DNA from: Thermodesulfatator indicus DSM 15286 | GTDB taxonomy: Bacteria; Desulfobacterota; Thermodesulfobacteria; Thermodesulfobacteriales; Thermodesulfatatoraceae | Assembly: GCF_000217795.1 (NCBI RefSeq) | Contig: NC_015681.1 | Location: 1,417,244 to 1,481,243, forward strand | Direction of reading: 5' to 3' | Length of the DNA stretch: 64,000 nt | In this document: piece after piece, positions 23,036 through 31,251 of the stretch | How positions within the stretch are numbered: the stretch's first letter is position 1 | Layout: the number at the start of each line of letters is the position of its first letter | Notes under the pieces: generated by a model | What the model saw: the letters and a program-made list of their open reading frames with translations, nothing else | Database searches by the model: none | Told to the model about the DNA's origin: nothing | Translations under genes and position numbers: made by a program

Positions 23036-23755
23036 ATGGATACTGTTCTTGAAGTAGAAAATCTTAGCAAAAAATTTAGCACTTCTTGGGCTTTAAAAGA
23101 CGTTTCTTTTTCACTTTATCGGGGAGAAATCTTGGGGATTGTTGGGCCCAATGGAGCAGGAAAGACTACGCTGATAAATTGTCTTTTGGGTTTAATTTTG
23201 CCTACCAGCGGAACTATTAAATATTTTGGTTTATCCTTCTCAAGGTATCGCTCACAGGTCCTTGAAAAGGTAAATTTTGCCTCAAATTACGTCGGTCTTC
23301 CGTTATCTTTGACCCTTGAAGAAAACCTCCTGGTTTATGCCCATCTTTATCACCTTAAAAATACAAAAGAAAAAATCAGCGAATTACTCAAACTTTTTGG
23401 CCTTTGGGAAAAGAGAAAACAACGTACGCGGACCCTTTCTTCAGGCCAGATGATGCGTCTTTGCTTGGCCAAGGCTTTACTCAATGATCCTCAAATATTG
23501 CTTTTAGATGAACCCACCGCTGGCCTTGACCCGGAGATAGCCAGGGAAACCCGTGATCTTTTACTAAAGCTAAGCCACGAACAAAACACCAGCATTATTA
23601 TTACTTCCCATAACCTTGCCGAAATAGAACGTATAAGTGACCGCCTTCTTATTCTTCAGAAAGGTCAGATAAAAGCCCTGGGCACTACCGAAGAGCTTTT
23701 AAAAAAGTTTGAGGCCCAAAGCTTAGAAGAACTTTATTTCAGGTTAAACCTATGA
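23036..23755 (+). CDS. ABC-2 type transporter ATP-binding protein
   Basis: A 239-aa ABC ATPase with Walker A GPNGAGKTT, Q-loop region, signature LSSGQMMRL, Walker B ILLLDEPTAGLDP and the H-loop histidine in IITSHNL. It powers an exporter together with the following permease (4-nt overlap ATGA). The substrate (polysaccharide, lipid or drug) cannot be told. The start at ATG 23036 fits the family; a longer frame upstream would run through the tRNA. No clear ribosome site is seen. Confidence 0.93.
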   Translation: MDTVLEVENLSKKFSTSWALKDVSFSLYRGEILGIVGPNGAGKTTLINCLLGLILPTSGTIKYFGLSFSRYRSQVLEKVNFASNYVGLPLSLTLEENLLVYAHLYHLKNTKEKISELLKLFGLWEKRKQRTRTLSSGQMMRLCLAKALLNDPQILLLDEPTAGLDPEIARETRDLLLKLSHEQNTSIIITSHNLAEIERISDRLLILQKGQIKALGTTEELLKKFEAQSLEELYFRLNL

Positions 23756-24543
23756 GTCCAAGGCGAATTTACGCGGTGATTTTGCGACAGCTTTTTCTTT
23801 ACCGCCGAAGTTTTACCCGGGTGCTTGATGTCTTTTACTGGCCAACAGTGGATCTCCTTCTCTGGGGTTTTATTACTGTTTATTTGGCCAAAGCCGGTAC
23901 CACTCTTCCTCCTTACGCCTCTTTTTTCCTGGGAGGCTTAATCCTCTGGAACATACTTTTGAGGGCCCAGCAGGGAGTTTCGGTTTCTTTTCTGGAAGAT
24001 ATATGGGCCAGAAACCTGATCAATCTTTTTGTCTCTCCCTTAAAAATATCCGAATATTTGGCGGCCCTTTTGTGTATAAGTCTAATAAAAGTTTGCTTGG
24101 CTTTTGCGGTCCTTTCTCTTTTAGCCAGTCTTTGTTTTGGATTCGGAGTTTTTAAAATGGGTTTTTGGCTGTTGCTCTTTATTTTAAATCTGTGTGCCAT
24201 GGGCTGGGCTATCGGGTGGGTTACTATGTCAGCTATTTTATGGTTTGGTCAGGAAGCGGAAATTCTCGCCTGGGCCCTTGCTTTTCTTTTCTTGCCGGTA
24301 TCAGGTGTCTTTTATCCAGTAGAGGTGTTACCTGACACTTTGCGTCTAATAGCTCTCTTTGTCCCGGCCTCTTATGTATTTGAAGGGATGCGAGAAGTGC
24401 TTTTAAAGCAAACACTTCATATCTCGCTTTTGTATAAGGCCTTTGGCCTAAATATGGTGTATCTTACTGGAAGTCTTTTTCTTTTCCTAAAGGTTTATAG
24501 GAAGGCTTTGATAAAAGGCACTATTCCCAAAATTGGGGAGTGA
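23752..24543 (+). CDS. ABC-2 type transporter permease
   Basis: A 263-aa integral membrane protein with six predicted hydrophobic segments and the ABC-2 family feature of a re-entrant segment before the last helix (FLPVSGVFYPVEVLPDTLR, VPASYVFEGMRE). It forms the membrane channel of the exporter whose ATPase precedes it with a 4-nt overlap. The nearest relatives are O-antigen, multidrug or cytochrome-type ABC-2 exporters; no substrate-specific neighbour is present. Confidence 0.92.
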   Translation: MSPRRIYAVILRQLFLYRRSFTRVLDVFYWPTVDLLLWGFITVYLAKAGTTLPPYASFFLGGLILWNILLRAQQGVSVSFLEDIWARNLINLFVSPLKISEYLAALLCISLIKVCLAFAVLSLLASLCFGFGVFKMGFWLLLFILNLCAMGWAIGWVTMSAILWFGQEAEILAWALAFLFLPVSGVFYPVEVLPDTLRLIALFVPASYVFEGMREVLLKQTLHISLLYKAFGLNMVYLTGSLFLFLKVYRKALIKGTIPKIGE

Positions 24544-24584
24544 TTGCAAATTTTTTATTTTGGTCTAAAATTTGTAACGCTTAC

Positions 24585-24613
24585 TTGACAAGAAAGCTCA
24601 GGTCATTTAAAGA
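24585..24613 (+). promoter_or_regulatory. rplM-rpsI promoter
   Basis: TTGACA (24585-24590), 17-bp spacer, TAAAGA (24608-24613), about 30 bp upstream of the rplM ATG and its GGAGG site. Confidence 0.65.
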
Positions 24614-24645
24614 TTTTGAGCCGATCTGTTATTGGAGGAGTAAAA

Positions 24646-25089
24646 ATGGCGATATTTACATCTCAGACCCCGATGTTGAAAAAAGAAGAAGTAAAAAGGC
24701 CCTGGTATGTGGTTGACGCCAAAGGCAAGACTTTAGGCCGCTTAGCAAGCATAATTGCTTATCGTTTGCAGGGTAAACACCGTCCGGATTATACCCCACA
24801 TGTGGATGCCGGAGATTTTATCGTGGTAATAAATGCCGATAAAATAAAGCTTACTGGCAAAAAACTGGATCAAAAGATTTACTGGCGGCACTCTGGTTAT
24901 ATGGGTGGTATTAAACTTACGCCAGCCAAAAAGATGCTTAATAAAAAGCCCGAAGAGGTTATCAGGCTGGCGGTAAAACGTATGCTGCCAAAGAATCGTC
25001 TTGGGCGTAAAATGCTTAAAAAACTTAAAGTTTATCGGGGAGAAACCCATCCTCATACTGCCCAGAAACCAAAAGCTTTAGAAATTTAA
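24646..25089 (+). CDS. rplM: Ribosomal protein uL13
   Basis: A 147-aa large-subunit ribosomal protein. It has the family block [16 protein letters not shown] near the N-terminus, [32 protein letters not shown] and [15 protein letters not shown] 24646 is preceded by GGAGG and fits the family N-terminus, so the upstream in-frame GTG-type extension is rejected. It forms the conserved two-gene operon with rpsI (13-bp gap). Confidence 0.96.
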   Translation: MAIFTSQTPMLKKEEVKRPWYVVDAKGKTLGRLASIIAYRLQGKHRPDYTPHVDAGDFIVVINADKIKLTGKKLDQKIYWRHSGYMGGIKLTPAKKMLNKKPEEVIRLAVKRMLPKNRLGRKMLKKLKVYRGETHPHTAQKPKALEI

Positions 25090-25102
25090 GAGGTGAGACA
25101 AA

Positions 25103-25504
25103 ATGGCCAAGAATCCTGAAAGATTTTACGCTACTGGTAAGAGAAAGACCGCTATTGCCCGCGTCTGGATTATGCCTGGAAGCGGCAAATTTAAGGTAAA
25201 CAACAAAGATTTTGAAGACTACTTTTCTGATAATGTAGTAGCCAGGCATGTGGTAGAGCAGCCTTTTAACGTAACTGGTACTTCTGGCAAGTTTGACATT
25301 ATTTGCACGGTTAAAGGTGGAGGGAAATCTGCCCAGGCTGAAGCCATAAGGCACGGGGTAGCTCGAGCTTTAATCGTTTATAACGAAGAGCTTCGTCCTT
25401 CCCTTAAGAAAGCAGGCTTTCTTACCCGTGACGCCCGTGTTAAAGAGCGTAAAAAGTACGGGCTTCGTGGGGCAAGGCGCGGCCAGCAATACTCCAAGCG
25501 TTAA
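25103..25504 (+). CDS. rpsI: Ribosomal protein uS9
   Basis: A 133-aa small-subunit protein with the conserved ATGKRKTAIARVW start, GGGKSAQAEAIRHGVARALI and the basic C-terminal tail KYGLRGARRGQQYSKR that reaches the P-site tRNA. It is the second gene of the rplM-rpsI operon, with an intrinsic terminator 15 bp after the stop. Confidence 0.97.
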   Translation: MAKNPERFYATGKRKTAIARVWIMPGSGKFKVNNKDFEDYFSDNVVARHVVEQPFNVTGTSGKFDIICTVKGGGKSAQAEAIRHGVARALIVYNEELRPSLKKAGFLTRDARVKERKKYGLRGARRGQQYSKR

Positions 25505-25518
25505 GATAGAATCAACAG

Positions 25519-25545
25519 GGGAGCCCAAGGCTCCCTTTTTTATTT
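25519..25545 (+). terminator. Intrinsic terminator of rplM-rpsI
   Basis: Stem GGGAGCC / GGCTCCC with a CAA loop, followed by a run of T. argC starts only 8 bp beyond the T-rich end. Confidence 0.88.
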
Positions 25546-25552
25546 TTAAACC

Positions 25553-26593
25553 ATGCTTAAAATAGCTATCATAGGGGCTACTGGTTATACCGGGCTTGAG
25601 TTGTTACGCATTTTAGCCAAACACCCAGAAGTAGAAATTGTTTCGGTTACTTCTCGTCAGGAAGCTGGCAAAAAAGTTAGAGAAGTTTTCCCTTTTGAAA
25701 GTTATTTTGCCGAACTTGTCTTTGAGGAGCCTGATGTTTCTAAGATTGCTCCCAGGGTTGACTTAGTTTTTCTCTGTGTGCCTCATGGGGCGGCGGCTGA
25801 AACCGCGAGGGCCTTTCTTGAAGCCGGGGTTAAGGTGATTGACCTTTCGGCAGACTTTCGCCTTAAAGACGCCGCAGTTTACGAAAGCTGGTACAAAACT
25901 AAACACCCCTGTCCGGAATTGCTTTCAAAGGCTGTTTACGGTCTTCCTGAAATTTATCGTGAAGAGATAAAAGGGGCTTCTCTGGTAGCCAATCCTGGCT
26001 GTTATCCCACCGCCAGTATTTTGCCTCTTGTACCTTTACTTAAAGAGAAACTTATTGAACCTCAAAGCATTATCATTGACGCTAAAAGTGGTGTTTCTGG
26101 AGCGGGGCGGAGTGCTAAACTGCGCCTTATTTTTTGTGAAGTTAACGAAGACTTTTGTGCTTACAACGTGGCGGTTCATCGCCATACCCCTGAGATTGAA
26201 CAAGAATTAAATCAGGCGTCAGGTTTTTCTTTTCACATAAACTTTACCACCCACTTGGTGCCTATGAGCCGAGGGATTTTGGCCACCTCTTACGCGGAAG
26301 TAAAAGAAGGTGTCACTGAAAGGGATTTGAGAGAGGCTTTAAAAAGCGCTTACGCCCGTGAACCTTTCATCAAAATCCTAGATGAAGGGCTCTATCCCCA
26401 AACCGCCCACGTGAAAGGTACCAATCTTTGCCTTATCGGCCTAAAGTTTGACCCTCGCACGGGTAGAGCTATAATAATTTCAGCCATTGACAACTTAGTT
26501 AAAGGGGCAAGTGGGCAGGCCGTGCAGAATATGAACCTTATGGCTGGTTTCCCTGAAACCCTTGGTCTTGAAAAGAGGCCTCTTTTCCCCTGA
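25553..26593 (+). CDS. argC: N-acetyl-gamma-glutamyl-phosphate reductase
   Basis: A 346-aa NADPH-dependent reductase of arginine biosynthesis that converts N-acetylglutamyl phosphate to the semialdehyde. It has the Rossmann motif GATGYTGLELLRIL, the active-site Cys in VANPGCYPTAS, SGVSGAGR and the conserved HRHTPEIEQ histidine region. Length is standard. It starts the argC-truA-aspartate aminotransferase run; no other arg genes are adjacent. Confidence 0.96.
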   Translation: MLKIAIIGATGYTGLELLRILAKHPEVEIVSVTSRQEAGKKVREVFPFESYFAELVFEEPDVSKIAPRVDLVFLCVPHGAAAETARAFLEAGVKVIDLSADFRLKDAAVYESWYKTKHPCPELLSKAVYGLPEIYREEIKGASLVANPGCYPTASILPLVPLLKEKLIEPQSIIIDAKSGVSGAGRSAKLRLIFCEVNEDFCAYNVAVHRHTPEIEQELNQASGFSFHINFTTHLVPMSRGILATSYAEVKEGVTERDLREALKSAYAREPFIKILDEGLYPQTAHVKGTNLCLIGLKFDPRTGRAIIISAIDNLVKGASGQAVQNMNLMAGFPETLGLEKRPLFP

Positions 26594-26595
26594 CC

Positions 26596-27396
26596 ATGCG
26601 GAACATAAAACTCACTATCTCTTATGATGGTACCAATTATCTCGGCTGGCAAAAACAAAAGGTAGGCCCTACCATCCAGGGGGTCCTTGAAGACACCCTT
26701 AAGAGACTACTTGGCCATAAAATTAAACTCAGGGCCGCTGGACGCACAGATGCCGGGGTCCATGCTCTGGGGCAGGTGGCCAATTTTCTTACTACCAACA
26801 AAATGGCCCTAGAAGATATGCATCGGGCGCTAAATGCCCTTCTTCCCAGGGACATATCCATAGTTAAGGTAGAGGAAGTGCCCATCAAGTTTAATGCCCA
26901 GTATGATGCCAGGTACAAGACTTATTTTTACCAGATTTATAATCATCCCATTCGCAATCCCATCGTCAGGCTTTATTCCTGGTGGGTGCCGCAAAAGCTT
27001 GATATAGAAGCCATGAAGGCCTGCGTGCCGCTTTTTGTTGGGCAAAAAGATTTTGCCAGTTTTAAGAAAGCCGGGACGGAAACCAAGACCACGGTGCGCA
27101 CCGTCCTTTCCGCGGAACTCAAACGGGTGCCAGGAGTGGCTGGCATGCTTCGTTTTGAGATTTCGGGAAGGGGTTTTTTGCGCTATATGGTAAGAAATAT
27201 CGTAGGGGCTCTAGTGGAAGTAGGCCTGGGTAAGCTAACCTATGAAGAACTCGCCAGTATTTTGGAAGCCAAGGATAGGTCCCTTGCGCCACCACCTGCG
27301 CCACCACAAGGCCTATTTCTTAAGGAAGTAATTTACAAAGATAAAAGGAGGGCTTCTCGTGAAAGAAAAACTAGCCACCAGGGTCAAACAACTTAA
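26596..27396 (+). CDS. truA: tRNA pseudouridine(38-40) synthase TruA
   Basis: A 266-aa enzyme that isomerises uridines 38-40 in the anticodon arm. The catalytic Asp is in AGRTDAGVHALGQVANF (about residue 52), with YKTYFYQIYN and GRGFLRYMVRNIVGALVEVG further on. It starts 2 bp after argC. Its last 38 bp overlap the next gene; the C-terminal basic tail is read from that overlap and looks unusually extended. Confidence 0.94.
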   Translation: MRNIKLTISYDGTNYLGWQKQKVGPTIQGVLEDTLKRLLGHKIKLRAAGRTDAGVHALGQVANFLTTNKMALEDMHRALNALLPRDISIVKVEEVPIKFNAQYDARYKTYFYQIYNHPIRNPIVRLYSWWVPQKLDIEAMKACVPLFVGQKDFASFKKAGTETKTTVRTVLSAELKRVPGVAGMLRFEISGRGFLRYMVRNIVGALVEVGLGKLTYEELASILEAKDRSLAPPPAPPQGLFLKEVIYKDKRRASRERKTSHQGQTT

Positions 27397-28561
27397 ACCT
27401 TCGGCTACGCTGGCGGTAAACGCCAAGGCCAAAGCTCTAAAAGCCAAAGGTATAGACATTATCAACCTTTCGGCCGGTGAACCCGACTTTGATACGCCTG
27501 AACACATAAAAAAGGCCGCCATTAAGGCCATAGAAGAAGGGTTTACCCGCTATACGCCGGTGGCCGGCATTCCCGAACTTCGGGAAGCCATCGTTAACCA
27601 AATAGCCAAAGATTACGGCCTAACTTACGTGCCTGACGAGGTGGTGGTGACCTGTGGGGCCAAACAGGCTTTATTTAATCTGGCTCAGGCCCTTTTTGAG
27701 CCCGGAGACGAAGTGCTAATCCTTGCTCCTTACTGGGTATCTTATCCGCCTATAGTTGAACTGGCCGGAGCCACACCGGTAATTGTTTCTTCTAGCAAAG
27801 AGAACAACTTTGAGCCCCAAACAGAAGATATCGCCAAGGCCATAACCGAAAAGACCAAAGGTATCATCTTAAATAGCCCTTCAAACCCTACCGGGCAGAT
27901 TTATAGCCGCGGCTTTCTGGAAGAACTGGCCCAAATTTGTCAGGAAAAGGGCCTTGTAATTATTTCCGATGACATTTATGACAAACTCCGCTTTGATGGC
28001 CAGGGGCCAGAAAACATTCTCACGGTGGCGCCTGATTTGCGGGAGCAGACGGTCATGGTAAACGGTGTTTCAAAAACTTACGCTATGACTGGATGGCGTA
28101 TAGGCTGGGCCGTGGGGCCTCAGGATATTATCAAGGCGGTGTCAAAGATTCAGGGTCAAAGCACTTCAAACGCTACATCCGTGGCCCAAAAGGCGGCTTT
28201 AGAAGCGCTCACCGGGCCGCAAGATTGTGTATCGGAAATGTGTAATTCTTTTAAGCGGCGGGCCAAACTTCTATACGACGAAATCAATAAAATTCCCGGC
28301 CTGAGTTTGCCTGAGCCCAAAGGCACCTTCTATGCTTTCGTTGATTTTTCAAACTATTACGGTAAGAAAGCCCCCTCGGGCCTGGAGATAAAAGATTCTC
28401 TTAGTATTTGTGAATATCTTTTGGAAGAGGCAAAAGTGGCTACGGTGCCAGGGGTGGCCTTTGGTGACGACCGCTTTTTAAGGATTTCTTTTGCCAGCGC
28501 CGATGAGGATATTAAGCAGGGGATATCCCGGATTGCTGACGCGTTAGGAAAACTTGCTTAA
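27359..28561 (+). CDS. aspC: Aspartate aminotransferase (class I, subgroup I-gamma)
   Basis: A 400-aa PLP enzyme that transfers the amino group between aspartate and 2-oxoglutarate. Landmarks are LSAGEPDFDTPEHIK, YTPVAGIPELREAI, the NSPSNPTG block, SDDIYDKL, and the PLP-binding lysine in NGVSKTYAMTGWRIGW. It starts with GTG 27359 behind AAAGGAGG, inside the end of truA. In thermophiles this I-gamma type can also accept prephenate; that cannot be decided here. Confidence 0.93.
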   Translation: MKEKLATRVKQLKPSATLAVNAKAKALKAKGIDIINLSAGEPDFDTPEHIKKAAIKAIEEGFTRYTPVAGIPELREAIVNQIAKDYGLTYVPDEVVVTCGAKQALFNLAQALFEPGDEVLILAPYWVSYPPIVELAGATPVIVSSSKENNFEPQTEDIAKAITEKTKGIILNSPSNPTGQIYSRGFLEELAQICQEKGLVIISDDIYDKLRFDGQGPENILTVAPDLREQTVMVNGVSKTYAMTGWRIGWAVGPQDIIKAVSKIQGQSTSNATSVAQKAALEALTGPQDCVSEMCNSFKRRAKLLYDEINKIPGLSLPEPKGTFYAFVDFSNYYGKKAPSGLEIKDSLSICEYLLEEAKVATVPGVAFGDDRFLRISFASADEDIKQGISRIADALGKLA

Positions 28562-28597
28562 TCATTACTTTCAATGGGATAGGTGCTTAGCTTTTTG

Positions 28598-30652
28598 ATG
28601 CGATTGGGAAAGTTATTGATTAAAAGTCTGTTCATATTTTTGTTGTTCTTTTTTTTTACTATATCTGCCACTTGGGCTAGCGATAAAACCGACGACCTTG
28701 AAAACTTTCTTAAAAAGGCTACCAGTACCGCCTTTGAGTTAGGCCTAAATATAGATGATTACCCTTCCTCTTTCACTGTTTTTGACCGTCAATTAATAGA
28801 ACGTACCGGAGCAACCACTATTGCTGAACTATTACGATTTGTCCCGGGAATAGAAGTAATTCGAGAAAACAATGGTTCTTTTCATCTGATTATTAGAGGA
28901 AATTATTCAGACCGTAGGGTCTTGATACTCTGGGATGGCCAGCCGCTAAATGTGCTTCATACTAGAAGAGCTCTATTTTTTATAGGAGCTTTGCCCGTAG
29001 ATATCCTTGAAAGAATTGAGATTTCAAGAGGTCCTTCTTCAGCTGTTTATGGTTCCTATGCTGTAGGAGGAGTTATTAATTTAATACCAAGAAAATGGAA
29101 CAATGGTGGAGAAATAGGCGGAGCTATAGGAAGTTTTAAAAGTAAACGAGGCTTCGCTTCAGCTGGTTTTATAAAAAACGGCTTTGATTTTCAAATAAGT
29201 GTAGGAGCAAGTGATAGTGAAGGAGATAAGTTTGTCGTAAAAGATGTAATTGGTATTCCAGGTGAGGTAAATACCGCTCAAGGAACTAACTGGCAGGAGT
29301 TTCGTATTAGAAAAGATAACTTTACTTTCAAATTTTTTCGATTCTTTGTTGATTTGACTCACTATTACGGCATAACAGATCGTCTGGCACGTTCGGATAA
29401 TCCAGAAACTCAGGCCGAACAAATTGGAGGTCAATTTGCCTACAATTTAGATTTAATATCAGGCATAAATACTTCCTTTTATCTTAACTGGAGGGAAAAT
29501 AATATAGATTACGGCAAATATTATATATTTCATCAATTCCCTCCTGAAACCATCATAAATATACCAGCTAGTGATCAGCCTACTCTTGCCACTGAAAAGA
29601 TAAAATTACAAGAATTTACCTTGGGAACCAAGTTCCATTATAGCTACCATAAACACCATTTAACCTGGGGATTAGAAACCCTAAAGAACAGTATTCGTTC
29701 AGTTGAATTTTACGCCAATAGAAGTGTGCCAGATCTAACCCCTCTAGGAGAACTTGTACGGCAAAAAGATCCTTGGCCTCATGTCTCTGAAAAAATGTGG
29801 GCTATTTATTTTCAAGATCGCTGGGAAATATCTCCTAAAAACGAACTAAATTTAGGCCTTCGTTATGATAAATATAGTGGTTTTAAAGGGCAATGGAGCC
29901 CTCGTTTAGTGCTAATTCATCGTTTTTCAGAACGTTTTTTAACCAAGTTGATATATGGCCATGGTTTTCGAGTCCCTGACTTAGATGCTTTATATAATAA
30001 CCACTACCCTCTGGTTTCAGGGAACCCAAATCTCAAGCCCGAAAAGCTGGATTCCCTTGAAACGGTATTTATTTGGAAACCTACCCAAAGACAAAGGATT
30101 AGTTTTAGTTGCTACCGTATGTGGTTAAGAGATGTTTTGGGACGACGAGCTCCGACAAATTTGCCAGGCTGGCATTTTCGGCAAGGAGGTGACGAAAATG
30201 TTTTGGGGACAGAGATTACCTATCGTTACCAGGGTATAAACTGGGATATCTATCTTTATGGTAGTTATCAGTGGGGAGAAAATGAGTTTGACGAGCCTAG
30301 ACCTTATGTAGCTAATGTATTGGCAGGAGGAATCCTTTCATACTCCTTTAGTTTTTTGCCTTTAGAAGTAAATCTGGGTATAAATTACGTAGGTCCCAGA
30401 TGGCGGGACAAACACAATCCCGTTGATCCAGAAGCTTCTTCTTTTGTTCCAGATCTTCGTCCTAAACTAAAAGGATATACTAACGTCAATCTTAAACTGA
30501 TTTATAAACTTTCTTCTCGAGTAACTATTTGGACAGGTGGAACTAATATTTTGAATGCTGATATTCGCTATCCTTCAAGTTATGGTGCTATTCCTGATGA
30601 TTACCGTGAAGCAGGACGATATATGGAAGCAGGTATAAAAATTAATTTTTAA
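28598..30652 (+). CDS. TonB-dependent outer membrane receptor
   Basis: A 684-aa protein with a signal peptide (basic start then a long hydrophobic stretch with a run of Phe, cut near TWAS). A plug domain follows (SSFTVFDRQLIERTGATTIAELLRFVPGIEV..., ILIRG-like HLIIRGNYSDRRVLILWDGQPLN, ERIEISRGPSSAVYGSYAVGGVINLIP). A beta-barrel ends in an aromatic residue (AGIKINF), as outer-membrane proteins do. It takes up a metal complex, vitamin or other ligand that is not identifiable. GTG 28583 is an alternative start. It is followed at 17 bp by a DUF4154 gene and then a hybrid kinase. Confidence 0.92.
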   Translation: MRLGKLLIKSLFIFLLFFFFTISATWASDKTDDLENFLKKATSTAFELGLNIDDYPSSFTVFDRQLIERTGATTIAELLRFVPGIEVIRENNGSFHLIIRGNYSDRRVLILWDGQPLNVLHTRRALFFIGALPVDILERIEISRGPSSAVYGSYAVGGVINLIPRKWNNGGEIGGAIGSFKSKRGFASAGFIKNGFDFQISVGASDSEGDKFVVKDVIGIPGEVNTAQGTNWQEFRIRKDNFTFKFFRFFVDLTHYYGITDRLARSDNPETQAEQIGGQFAYNLDLISGINTSFYLNWRENNIDYGKYYIFHQFPPETIINIPASDQPTLATEKIKLQEFTLGTKFHYSYHKHHLTWGLETLKNSIRSVEFYANRSVPDLTPLGELVRQKDPWPHVSEKMWAIYFQDRWEISPKNELNLGLRYDKYSGFKGQWSPRLVLIHRFSERFLTKLIYGHGFRVPDLDALYNNHYPLVSGNPNLKPEKLDSLETVFIWKPTQRQRISFSCYRMWLRDVLGRRAPTNLPGWHFRQGGDENVLGTEITYRYQGINWDIYLYGSYQWGENEFDEPRPYVANVLAGGILSYSFSFLPLEVNLGINYVGPRWRDKHNPVDPEASSFVPDLRPKLKGYTNVNLKLIYKLSSRVTIWTGGTNILNADIRYPSSYGAIPDDYREAGRYMEAGIKINF

Positions 30653-30669
30653 GAAATCTAGGATAATAC

Positions 30670-31251
30670 GTGGGCGGGCGATTTTTTTTATTTATAGTAG
30701 TAGTTATACTGATAGTTGGCGCAAAAAACTTGTCAGCAAGTTCTCTGATTACTATAGAATCCCAAAAGGCTCGTTTGACTTTAATTCTTTTAACTAAACT
30801 TATAAAGTTAGAAAAAAATTTAAAAAATAAAAATAGAATTAAAATTTTGGTTTTTTTGCCACAAAATCAAAGTGCTTTTCAAGATCAAAATATTGTTAAC
30901 GAAGCTGTTAAAAATTTTTTGCGAGAAAATAAGCACATTTTTGAACCAATCTACGTCAGTTCAGTTAATAAAGCAAAAGAAATTATTCAAGAAAAACATA
31001 TTGATGTAGTTTATATTGCTGGACTAGACAAAAGTATCAAAGATCTTATAGATTTAGCTAATAAAAAGGGAATTTTAACTATCTCTCATATTATAGAATT
31101 AGTCCCTAAGGGAGTTGCTATCTCACTTGATCTGGAAAGAAGAAAGGCATGTATTTTAGCTAATGCTAAGACTTGGAAAGAATTAAAGCTTAAATTCCCT
31201 CCACAAGTTTTAAGTAAAATAACCTTTACTTTTGAATATGATGGTCTGTAA
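30670..31251 (+). CDS. YfiR-like (DUF4154) secreted protein
   Basis: A 193-aa protein with an N-terminal signal/anchor segment (FFLFIVVVILIVGAKNLSAS) and a periplasmic domain of the DUF4154/YfiR type (VVYIAGLDKSIKDLIDLANKKGILTISH, GVAISLDLERRKACILAN, a late Asn-Ala step and PPQVLSKI end). These proteins regulate membrane-bound sensor or cyclase partners. Here it lies between a TonB receptor and a membrane-bound hybrid kinase, so it could be the periplasmic sensor part. It starts with GTG, and the stop overlaps the kinase start. Confidence 0.78.
   Translation: MGGRFFLFIVVVILIVGAKNLSASSLITIESQKARLTLILLTKLIKLEKNLKNKNRIKILVFLPQNQSAFQDQNIVNEAVKNFLRENKHIFEPIYVSSVNKAKEIIQEKHIDVVYIAGLDKSIKDLIDLANKKGILTISHIIELVPKGVAISLDLERRKACILANAKTWKELKLKFPPQVLSKITFTFEYDGL

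Noticed and set aside
24541-24645. Upstream GTG/TTG-type start of rplM at 24616
   Set aside because: It would add residues with no match to uL13, while GGAGG is placed for ATG 24646.
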